Origin: Promethearchaeota archaeon
GTDB lineage: Archaea > Asgardarchaeota > Lokiarchaeia > Sigyniarchaeales > SOKP01
Direction of reading: 5' to 3'
DNA length: 14,457 nucleotides
Assembly (NCBI GenBank): GCA_030606095.1
Contig: JAUWHC010000023.1
Span: forward strand, 1 to 14,457
In this document: piece after piece, positions 7,018 through 13,154 of the stretch
How positions within the stretch are numbered: the first letter of the stretch is position 1
Layout: each line of letters begins with the position of its first letter
Notes under the pieces: generated by a model
What the model was told of the DNA's origin: nothing
Database searches by the model: none
Seen by the model: only the letters and a program-made list of their open reading frames with translations
Translations under genes and position numbers: made by a program

Positions 7018-8736
7018 ATGATCATGAAATGGTATTTAACAACTCAGAAAAAATCTAATGGCTCTTATTACCTTTACAAGCGCAATTACACGCAAGAAGG
7101 AAAATCTAAGAGTGATTACGTATATTTGGGTACGGAAGAAGTTGCGCTAAAGATATTGTCGGATTTTAATTCGGAAAAACCCCTAAATGAACGTCTTTTA
7201 TCGTTTTCTGGCGAGGTCATCCTCTCAAAAATGCTTGCGATGGTAAATTTCAAGGAAATAATAAATAAAATCGTTCAAAATGAGGCAAAATTTGATGTCG
7301 GGTGTTTTATTGAAATGCTTGTTATCGAACATTCCCTTTATGAACGTAGTAAATGGAGATTAGCTAATATTTCGCACGCAAAATCAATTTTCTCGCTCGA
7401 TACTCTAATCACTCCTGATAATTTTCATGAAAATAACATTTACAATTATATGGACTATCTGTATCCCAAGCTCGACCAGATACAAAAGGAGATCGTTAAC
7501 AAGCTTCTTGCCATGAAGAACATGGAATTTGACGAGTTGATCATTGATGCGACATCCATGCATTGTTTTGGTGGTGATGATGTCGAAGAGCCGAAAAATC
7601 AGATGGAGAAATATAAACAAGTAAATCGAACCCACGGCTATAGCCGGTCTAAGCGTCCCGATTTGCCGCAAATAAACCTATTGTTAGGCGTTACTAATCA
7701 TTACATCCCATTATTATTCGATGCGTTTTCAGGAAATGCTCCCGATACTGCAATGTTTAAAATGCTTCTCGAAAAGTGTCAGCGCGAGTATCCAATGCTT
7801 CTAAAAAAGATAAAAGGAAAATATTTGGTGTTTGATAAGGGAAACAATAGCGAAGACAATTTCAAGGAAATTGATTCGTTATGCGAGGAGTGGAGTTGTC
7901 ATTTTGTCACCAGCGTTCGTCCAAGCTTGGTTAGTGTAAAAGAACAATTGTTGCCGTTAAAAATCGAAGAACAACCCGTAATATACGAGCAGAAACGTAC
8001 AAAATTGAGGGGTAAGACATCTACGATTTTCTTGTATGACGGGGATAAAAAAGAAAGAAATGTCTTGTTATATGTGAACGAAGAGATAGCAAGAAAAAGG
8101 CAGGACGAGTTCTTAGAGTTATTAAACGAGATCCAAGAAAAAGTAAGTGAGATTAACCAAAAAAAGGTTAAAATCGAGGATAAAAAGGAATTGGTCGAAA
8201 ATTTTCTAAGAAGGAAAAGAGTCATTTCCTATTTCAAGCGTGAGCAGGACAATGGGACGATCAGGTGCGTTCCAATCCAAAAAAAAGTGGATGAAAAGTT
8301 CAATTTAGCCGGTAAATTTGCCATCATTACCAACGATTTTACTCTCGATGCGGATTCTATCATCCGCATTTACAAGACATCTGGAGTTGTAGAGCACGAA
8401 TTTCACATTTTAAAGAGCGTTCTTTCTCTCTACCCCCTCAGGCATCGTAAGAAAGAAAGGATTAAAGTACATTGTGCCCTCGTGATATGGGGAGCAATGG
8501 CATTTGCGTTATTGAGATTTTTGCTGATGCAACATGACCTCGAATTTACATTTGAGGAATTAAAAGATATTGTTAAGGAGGGTTACGTTTCAATCGGCGA
8601 TCACGTTTATCCGGGCTACAAATCTTTTAGAATTCAGAGGACCTTGAACGTTAGTTCCTTATTAGAAGACATTTTCAAGATATTTAAATTGAAATTTGAT
8701 TATTTTGATATAAAATTTCTACCCACGGGTGATTAA
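7018..8736 (+). CDS. IS1634-type DDE transposase
   Basis: This enzyme cuts and joins the ends of the surrounding element. The 572-residue length fits IS1634 transposases. The N-terminal YYLYKRNYTQEGKSKSDYVYLG segment is the family's usual leading beta-rich region. Catalytic residues inferred from the IS4-superfamily pattern are Asp177 (IIDATSM), Asp273 (VFDKGNNS) and Glu459 (GVVEHEFHILKS), the last followed by the typical LYPLRHRKKERIKVH stretch. A long Lys/Glu-rich helical insertion (about 355-400) lies between the second Asp and the Glu, as in related transposases. The frame is intact. Two starts are possible, ATG 7018 or ATG 7024; the second agrees better with the upstream TATA-like box. 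There is no Shine-Dalgarno sequence. The gene reads in the same direction as the transporter operon it follows. Confidence 0.93.
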   Translation: MIMKWYLTTQKKSNGSYYLYKRNYTQEGKSKSDYVYLGTEEVALKILSDFNSEKPLNERLLSFSGEVILSKMLAMVNFKEIINKIVQNEAKFDVGCFIEMLVIEHSLYERSKWRLANISHAKSIFSLDTLITPDNFHENNIYNYMDYLYPKLDQIQKEIVNKLLAMKNMEFDELIIDATSMHCFGGDDVEEPKNQMEKYKQVNRTHGYSRSKRPDLPQINLLLGVTNHYIPLLFDAFSGNAPDTAMFKMLLEKCQREYPMLLKKIKGKYLVFDKGNNSEDNFKEIDSLCEEWSCHFVTSVRPSLVSVKEQLLPLKIEEQPVIYEQKRTKLRGKTSTIFLYDGDKKERNVLLYVNEEIARKRQDEFLELLNEIQEKVSEINQKKVKIEDKKELVENFLRRKRVISYFKREQDNGTIRCVPIQKKVDEKFNLAGKFAIITNDFTLDADSIIRIYKTSGVVEHEFHILKSVLSLYPLRHRKKERIKVHCALVIWGAMAFALLRFLLMQHDLEFTFEELKDIVKEGYVSIGDHVYPGYKSFRIQRTLNVSSLLEDIFKIFKLKFDYFDIKFLPTGD

Positions 8737-8882
8737 AAAAACTAAGGAGGAAATTAAAGGAGGGAGATGGTTAAAAAAAACGGCTGAAGATTGTTAAAAA
8801 ATAATTAAATATCATTCAAAAATCCCTGAAAGGGTAAAAAAATTAAGTAAGAATTTAAAACTAAACCATGCTTATATTTATC

Positions 8883-8898
8883 AACTTTCGAAGTTGAG
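8883..8898. repeat. Right terminal inverted repeat of the IS
   Basis: AACTTTCGAAGTTGAG is the perfect reverse complement of the left end at 6766-6781. Confidence 0.9.
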
Positions 8899-8904
8899 TC
8901 TAAA
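8899..8904. repeat. Target-site duplication, right copy (TCTAAA)
   Basis: This is identical to 6760-6765. Removing the element and one copy joins the DppF-like stop codon directly to TCTAAAGGAATGG and the T-rich flank. Confidence 0.85.
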
Positions 8905-8916
8905 GGAATGGAATAT

Positions 8917-8978
8917 ATTTTTAATTAATTATTCTTTTTGTTTTTTTAAAGAACTCTATTCTATTTTTTTGTTTTTCA
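8917..8978 (+). terminator. T-rich tracts, probable native terminator of the transporter operon
   Basis: Several T runs (T5 near 8918, T5 and T7-8 around 8934-8947, T7 and T5 around 8964-8976) lie just beyond the right target duplication. Before the IS landed they would have begun about 15-20 nt after the DppF-like stop, the normal place for an archaeal oligo-T terminator. Confidence 0.5.
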
Positions 8979-9027
8979 ATATTTACTTATTTCTTTAGGA
9001 AATTATTAGAAAATTCATAAAAAAAAT

Positions 9028-9035
9028 AAATTATA
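9028..9035 (+). promoter_or_regulatory. Candidate TATA box of the DUF362 gene
   Basis: AAATTATA is centred about 25 nt upstream of the ATG at 9056, in line with a leaderless transcript. No ribosome binding site is present before that ATG. Confidence 0.35.
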
Positions 9036-9055
9036 GAACTTTTTTAACAATAATT

Positions 9056-10225
9056 ATGTCTCACAAGTCTCAGATTTTTGTAGTAAAAACTTCTCCAAAT
9101 ACAGTTTTGGAAGATTATAAAAAATTAATGCATTTAGCAGAATATGAAAAGTTTTACGATAAAAACAATAAAACCATCTTAAAATTAAATTTAAGCTGGT
9201 CAAAATTTTTCCCTTCATGTTCCAGTCCACCATGGCAAGTGGAAGGCATTATCAAAACCATGGTAGAAGATGGATACAATCCAAAAAACATCTTTACTGC
9301 TGAAAATAGAACTGTCGTGACGAACATCGAAAAGGGGCTAAAAGGAAACAAATGGAGTCCTATTATCAAGAGATATGGAGCGTGGTTTGTACCGTTAACG
9401 CGGGTTCCGTTTGTACCGTATGAATCGTTAAGACATAGGTTTAATTCGTTGAAAAATAGGCAGTTGCATGTTCTTGATTCTAAAATATTCCCAGAAGGTT
9501 TTAAAATTCCAGAATTTTATGTGGGGAAATCCATAATTCATCTTCCAACTATGAAAACTCACGGTCATACGGGGGCGATCGGAGGCTCATTAAAACAAAC
9601 CAAGGAAGAAATGAAGCATGGGGGTATAACATGCTCTATGAAAAATGCCTTTGGTGGTCTTTTGACTAAGCGTAGACATTTTAGTCACCAATTTATGTCT
9701 GAAGTATTAGTAGATTTGTTAATAATTCAAAAACAAATACACCCGAACATTATGGCGGTAGTAGATGGAACTGTGTGTGGGGATGGGGCGGGACCAAGAA
9801 CTATGATTCCTCGTATAAAAAATTATCTCCTTGCGGGGTACGATCAAGTCGCAGTTGACGCTGTTGTAGCAAAAATGTTAGGATTTGAACCTTTGAAATT
9901 ACCAGCTATAAAACTAGCGCATGAAGAAGGGTTGGGTTGCGGAGACTTCGAAGATATTGAGATTATTGGAGAAGATGTATCGAACATAAATTGGAACTTT
10001 AAAGTAAAACGTAGTTTGGTAATTTGGGGAGATCAGATGGTTAGAAAAGGATCCTTACGGTTTTTAAATCCATTATTACAAAATAAAATCTTTTTCACCT
10101 TTCCAATTTTAGGTTCCTTAATCTTTCACGATATGATATGGTACCCCACAATCGGTAAGAAAAGAATAAATAATTTCCTTAAATCAGGATGGGGAAAACT
10201 TTTTAAAAATTATCCTCATAATTAG
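9056..10225 (+). CDS. DUF362 domain protein
   Basis: This 389-residue protein matches the DUF362 family, whose biochemical role is not established for most members. Family landmarks are IIHLPTMKTHGHTGAIGGSLK (about 160-180), MKNAFGG (195-201), a conserved His pair (HFSHQ, about 208-212), VVDGTVCGDGAGPRT (235-249), the LLAGYDQVAVDAVVAKMLG segment (258-276) and a closing HEEGLGCGDFEDIEIIGED. Cysteines are scattered (55, 193, 241, 295), and there is no CxxCxxCxxxC ferredoxin module, unlike many DUF362 proteins that carry one. The last 75 residues are less typical and aromatic-rich (FFTFPILGSLIFHDMIWYP), perhaps membrane-associated. It is transcribed alone, with its own upstream TATA-like box, and its stop overlaps that of the convergent methyltransferase gene by four bases. 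Confidence 0.85.
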   Translation: MSHKSQIFVVKTSPNTVLEDYKKLMHLAEYEKFYDKNNKTILKLNLSWSKFFPSCSSPPWQVEGIIKTMVEDGYNPKNIFTAENRTVVTNIEKGLKGNKWSPIIKRYGAWFVPLTRVPFVPYESLRHRFNSLKNRQLHVLDSKIFPEGFKIPEFYVGKSIIHLPTMKTHGHTGAIGGSLKQTKEEMKHGGITCSMKNAFGGLLTKRRHFSHQFMSEVLVDLLIIQKQIHPNIMAVVDGTVCGDGAGPRTMIPRIKNYLLAGYDQVAVDAVVAKMLGFEPLKLPAIKLAHEEGLGCGDFEDIEIIGEDVSNINWNFKVKRSLVIWGDQMVRKGSLRFLNPLLQNKIFFTFPILGSLIFHDMIWYPTIGKKRINNFLKSGWGKLFKNYPHN

Positions 10226-11016
10226 GGGTTAATTTCTTTCGCATCTCTAAGAACTCCCTCTATTAAATTTCTAAAATTAAGATTATATTTCTTATCTAGT
10301 TGAATATGGATCAAAAATTCAACAGCCCCTCCTTTTCCTAAAAGAGGAGAAACTATTATCCCCTTAGGAAAGAACGAATTCTCAACATTCCATTCCATTA
10401 AGTTAAGTAAAATCTGGTAAAGATTTTCTGAATCTTTTATTACTTTTAATTTGGTTTCTTCACGAAAGTTTGTTTCAAAAAGAGGTTTAACTAAAACAAC
10501 AATGTCTCCATTTTTCTTCAAATAATTCCTTATGTTAGGTAGTACTGACTTGAGCGAAGAGAATGTTACGTCTATTGTTACAATGTCTACTTTATTGGGT
10601 AGAGTTTTCAAACTTCTAGCATCGACTCCTAATAGTTCGACAATTTTTTCATTCTTACATTTTAAGGAAGGATGAAGTATATCTGTCGCAGTATCAATTG
10701 CGTAGATTTTAATCGCTCCATGTTGTAATAAACAATCTGTAAAACCTCCGATTGAAGCTCCAATATCTGCGCAAACTTTTCCTTTAACTGAGATAGAAAA
10801 ACGTTCTAATGCCGCTTCTAACTTAAGTCCTCCCCGCCCAACGTAAGGAAATTTTCGCATTAATTGGATGTCAGAAGTGTTTTCAATTTTTTTACCAGGT
10901 TTAGTATTTATTACATCGTTTACATACACATATCCCTTTTTTATTAACCACTGTGCTTTTGTTCTACTTTCTACTAACCTTCTTTCCACTAATAGAATAT
11001 CTAAGCGTTCTTTCAT
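10222..11016 (-). CDS. tlyA: TlyA-type S4/FtsJ rRNA 2'-O-methyltransferase
   Basis: Bacterial TlyA methylates the 2'-OH of cytidines in rRNA using S-adenosylmethionine, and this 264-residue protein has the same architecture. An N-terminal S4 RNA-binding domain (about 1-60: RLDILLVERRLVESRTKAQW, then GYVYVNDV) is followed by an FtsJ/RrmJ methyltransferase fold. Visible motifs are YVGRGGLKLEAALERF (58-73), SAM-binding DIGASIGGFTDCLLQHGA (84-101), VDIVTIDVTFSSL (143-155) and VKPLFE (176-181). The likely catalytic K-D-K-E tetrad is Lys65, Asp149, Lys177 and Glu233. The family's usual KPQFE is KPLFE here. The start ATG at 11016 has no Shine-Dalgarno sequence but a TATA-like box about 23-25 nt upstream. 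The family is mostly bacterial, so the gene may have been acquired by transfer; the exact target rRNA position is unknown. It was originally called a haemolysin, which should not be taken as its function. Confidence 0.9.
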   Translation of the reverse strand: MKERLDILLVERRLVESRTKAQWLIKKGYVYVNDVINTKPGKKIENTSDIQLMRKFPYVGRGGLKLEAALERFSISVKGKVCADIGASIGGFTDCLLQHGAIKIYAIDTATDILHPSLKCKNEKIVELLGVDARSLKTLPNKVDIVTIDVTFSSLKSVLPNIRNYLKKNGDIVVLVKPLFETNFREETKLKVIKDSENLYQILLNLMEWNVENSFFPKGIIVSPLLGKGGAVEFLIHIQLDKKYNLNFRNLIEGVLRDAKEINP

Positions 11017-11034
11017 CTCTTCAGTATAAAAATG

Positions 11035-11042
11035 TTTTTATA
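11035..11042 (-). promoter_or_regulatory. Candidate TATA box of tlyA
   Basis: TATAAAAA on the minus strand, centred about 22 nt before the tlyA ATG, is the clearest TATA match in the 121-bp divergent gap between tlyA and the NusA-like gene. On the plus strand, TTTTAAAT at 11105-11112 is about 30 nt before the ATG at 11138 and may serve the other gene. Confidence 0.4.
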
Positions 11043-11137
11043 TCAATAGGTAATAATGGTGAAAATAATAAAATTATTTTTATGAATTTCTTAAAAAAGT
11101 CGCATTTTAAATTCTTAAAATAAAAACTTAGTGTGAT

Positions 11138-11647
11138 ATGTCTAATTCTTTAGTTGATTATCTTTACTTTAGTCAGATTGTAAACATAAAAAAGAAATTC
11201 TTTAACGCAGAATTAAAGTTTTTTAAATTTTTTTTTGAAATTACAAAAATCGTTCCTGTATTTGTAATTATCAGAAATCCGTTTGTATTCTATTTTGTAA
11301 AACCAAGAGATTTTTTTATAGCTAAATTTTTTCTAAGAAAATTAAGATATAAGCTTCAAGGTAAAAAAATTTCAATAATCCGGGCTGAAACAACGTTACT
11401 AAGGCTAGTTTTCAGCTTTTTTGACGATGTTTATATTCATAATGTAAAATTGATTGAAAAAACAAATGGAACTTTAATTGATGTAACATTTATATTTGAT
11501 AAAGATAGGGCTGTTGCCGTTGGAATTGAAGGCGGTTATATTAAAGCCGTTAATTTTATCTTTAGAAATTATATATCTTTTGATAGCTCTTTCAACAAGT
11601 TTGAAAAAGATCCGGTAGAAATAAGATGTACTAAAACTAATTTATAA
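11138..11647 (+). CDS. Divergent NusA-like protein with two KH-type domains
   Basis: Archaeal NusA is a short protein made of two KH RNA-binding domains, and this 169-residue protein follows the same layout. KH1 spans roughly 39-82 (VFVIIRNPFVFYFVKPRDFF, then KLQGKKISIIRAE). The linker (LLRLVFSFFDDVYIHNVKLI) aligns with the family's 'eF.kNlf.P..V..V.i' segment. KH2 spans roughly 112-162 and contains AVAVGIEGGYIKAVNF, in which GIEG (129-132) is the GxxG loop. The GxxG loop of KH1 is missing, replaced by RDFFIAKFFLRK. The N-terminal 35 residues are extra and very Phe-rich. The gene is divergent from tlyA and not in a ribosomal or RNA polymerase operon, so it may be a paralogue of the standard nusA. 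The assignment rests on pattern recognition; an uncharacterised KH protein is the alternative. Its 3' end overlaps the convergent acyltransferase gene by 11 nt. Confidence 0.55.
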   Translation: MSNSLVDYLYFSQIVNIKKKFFNAELKFFKFFFEITKIVPVFVIIRNPFVFYFVKPRDFFIAKFFLRKLRYKLQGKKISIIRAETTLLRLVFSFFDDVYIHNVKLIEKTNGTLIDVTFIFDKDRAVAVGIEGGYIKAVNFIFRNYISFDSSFNKFEKDPVEIRCTKTNL

Positions 11648-12767
11648 TCAAGACGGAATTATTATCTTGTTGTTTGCGTTTATTTTTTTCCTCAACTTTA
11701 CCTGCTAAATAAAAACTTATTTTACCTAATATTATTTTTAATGAAGCCTTCCAACCCCAGGTTTTGTATATTTGCCTTAATATCAAACCAAACAAAATAA
11801 AAGAAAATACAACGGCTATCCAAATACTAAATGGGTCTAAACTGTGTAAAAAAATAAAATACATCAAATTATGCCCTAAATAAACAGTAAAGGAATAATA
11901 AGAGAAGTAAAACAATAGTTTGTAACTTCTTTTAGTTTTAAAAACGTTAAATTCCTCAAGAGTTATTAATATCAACAGCAATATTAAATCAATACCTAGC
12001 GTATAAATCAACCAAGAAAAACTGCTTCTGATTAGAAAACTTGGAAAATCAAATATTAAGCCAAAAAAAATTAACAATAAACCAAAGATACTCATTGGTA
12101 AAAATAATTTTTTTTTTAACTCATTTTTTCTGTTTTGTGGTTTTTTGTTGAAATTTATCTCATATAAGATATCTCCAACAACAGTTCCAAAAAGAAAAAA
12201 GGGAAAAAAGTTAAGTAAAGTATCTTGACCAAAATCGTTATATAAAATGTGATATAAAACACCTTGTAGAGTTGTTAAACCTTGGGATGAAGATAAAATA
12301 CTATAGATGAATTGATTTATAACCCAAATCGAAAAACAAATAAAAATTCTAGTCTTTTTTGATAATTTAAATAATGGCCATGTTATAAGTAAGGAAAAGG
12401 CAGCAGTCATTAATACAAACCATGTCCAAATCCATGATAAGTTATCTATCGAAAGGGCTACTGCAAAATTATAACATAAAGCAATTATTAATAATAATAA
12501 CGCTCTAAAATAGTAAGAACTTTTTACTCTCGAATAACTTAGCTCATTCAATATCTCAACTCTATAAATTCGACCTCTATACGACAAAGCTATACTTACG
12601 CCAGAAATAAATAAAAAACCAGAAGCACCAATCGAATCCAAAATACTATGAGTAAAATTTCCTAAAGAAAAATATTCGGGTTTAAGCCACCAGTCTAATA
12701 AATGACCTAAAAACATCCAACCCATACATATTCCGCGAAAAATATCAATACTTTTAAGTCTTTTCAT
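11637..12767 (-). CDS. Multi-membrane acyltransferase, heparan-alpha-glucosaminide N-acetyltransferase/DUF1624 type (copy A)
   Basis: Proteins of this type move acyl groups across the membrane onto extracytoplasmic sugars or other acceptors; the acceptor here is unknown. This 376-residue protein has about ten hydrophobic segments. Family features are the N-terminal KSIDIFRGICMGWMFLGH (4-21) with a conserved His in GH, the GASGFLFISGVSIALSYRGR motif (47-66), FFLFGTVVGDILYE (190-203) and a late FSYYSFTVYLGHN segment (288-300) with a second conserved His. The ATG at 12767 is preferred because it aligns exactly with the N terminus of the paralogue upstream; an in-frame TTG three codons earlier is the alternative. 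It lies 16 nt after the small gene on the same strand, so the two are probably co-transcribed. The C-terminal tail is basic and polar (KVEEKNKRKQQDNN). Confidence 0.85.
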   Translation of the reverse strand: MKRLKSIDIFRGICMGWMFLGHLLDWWLKPEYFSLGNFTHSILDSIGASGFLFISGVSIALSYRGRIYRVEILNELSYSRVKSSYYFRALLLLIIALCYNFAVALSIDNLSWIWTWFVLMTAAFSLLITWPLFKLSKKTRIFICFSIWVINQFIYSILSSSQGLTTLQGVLYHILYNDFGQDTLLNFFPFFLFGTVVGDILYEINFNKKPQNRKNELKKKLFLPMSIFGLLLIFFGLIFDFPSFLIRSSFSWLIYTLGIDLILLLILITLEEFNVFKTKRSYKLLFYFSYYSFTVYLGHNLMYFIFLHSLDPFSIWIAVVFSFILFGLILRQIYKTWGWKASLKIILGKISFYLAGKVEEKNKRKQQDNNSVLIIN

Positions 12768-12783
12768 TAATTTCAAAAAATAT

Positions 12784-12996
12784 TTATGAATTAAATTCTT
12801 TTTCTTCTAAAGACTTATCTAATATTTTTTCTGCTTCGTCTATAGAAGCTACATCTTCAAGATTAGACGCGTTATTAGGTCCAATATTAATCATTAAAAA
12901 TTTACAATGTCTAAACAATTGATTTTTTACGTAAATGTTTGTTTTACCGTTCTCTAACCGCAGTTTTAAGAATTTATTAATTTGAAATTCTTTCAT
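12784..12996 (-). CDS. Small protein resembling the N-terminal half of a domain common in Lokiarchaeia
   Basis: This 70-residue protein begins MKEFQINKFLKLRLENGKTN and continues IYVKNQLFRHCKFLMINI, then DVASIDEAEKILDKSLEEKE. From memory of Lokiarchaeal proteomes, this is the start of a widespread domain that normally continues into a segment of the type 'PExEFWGHCSNLQ...NLAFPLLKKL', often joined to leucine-rich repeats. That second half is absent; the frame stops at TAA and the acyltransferase gene begins 16 nt later, leaving no room for a remnant. It may therefore be a shortened but maintained gene or a decaying fragment. The function of the domain is unknown. The start is the only ATG near the conserved N terminus; AT-rich sequence about 20 nt upstream could be a TATA box. 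No membrane segment is seen. Confidence 0.7.
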   Translation of the reverse strand: MKEFQINKFLKLRLENGKTNIYVKNQLFRHCKFLMINIGPNNASNLEDVASIDEAEKILDKSLEEKEFNS

Positions 12997-13154
12997 GAAA
13001 TTAAGGGATTATAATTTAATACTTCTATTAATAAAGTAATAATTTTATTATATAAATATCGCGCATATGCCAATTTACTGAAGTGTCATCTACTTTCTGC
13101 ATTTTTTAAATTTCCTTAACCTCAAGATCTATCAAATTTAATTTCTTAATTATA

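Larger units (their letters stand above)
6766..8898 (+). mobile_element. Complete insertion sequence, IS1634 type (IS4 superfamily), 2133 bp
   Basis: The element is bounded by 16-bp perfect inverted repeats that start with C (CTCAACTTCGAAAGTT), as is usual in IS1634-type elements, and is flanked by a 6-bp direct repeat. It contains one intact DDE transposase gene, a 252-bp left end with an internal 12-bp inverted repeat, and a 162-bp right end rich in purines. Perfect ends, perfect target duplication and an uninterrupted transposase argue for a recent insertion. An alternative reading, with one more base pair in each repeat (A/T), would give a 4-bp duplication (CTAA). The 6-bp version fits the family better. 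Confidence 0.92.
8737..9055. other. Gene-free stretch: right end of the IS, then the displaced 3' flank of the transporter operon
   Basis: Bases 8737-8882 are the non-coding right end of the element. They contain two Shine-Dalgarno-like runs (AAGGAGG at 8744-8750 and AAAGGAGGG at 8756-8764), with an ATG at 8767 that opens only a six-codon frame, and a weak CCCT/AGGG hairpin near 8822-8832. From 8905 on, the sequence is the original DNA downstream of the transporter genes, very T-rich, followed by the promoter of the DUF362 gene. No further gene was seen. Confidence 0.7.

Noticed and set aside
7405..8225. Two minus-strand open frames inside the transposase gene
   Set aside because: They lie wholly antisense to a transposase with recognisable catalytic motifs and show no domain of their own.
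8767..8787. ATG with nearby Shine-Dalgarno-like sequence as a possible gene after the transposase
   Set aside because: The frame has only six codons, and the nearest purine run is too close to the ATG; kept as a finding, not as a gene.
8822..8832. CCCT/AGGG hairpin as a rho-independent terminator
   Set aside because: The stem has only four pairs and is followed by A rather than T on the transcribed strand.
12774..12776. TTG at 12776 as the start of acyltransferase copy A
   Set aside because: The ATG at 12767 gives an N terminus identical in position to that of copy B and needs no non-standard codon.
12997..13154. The 158-bp gap between acyltransferase B and the small gene as a possible RNA gene or second half of the truncated domain
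   Set aside because: No cloverleaf, stable stem or matching residues in any frame were seen, and the gap lies upstream, not downstream, of the truncated gene.
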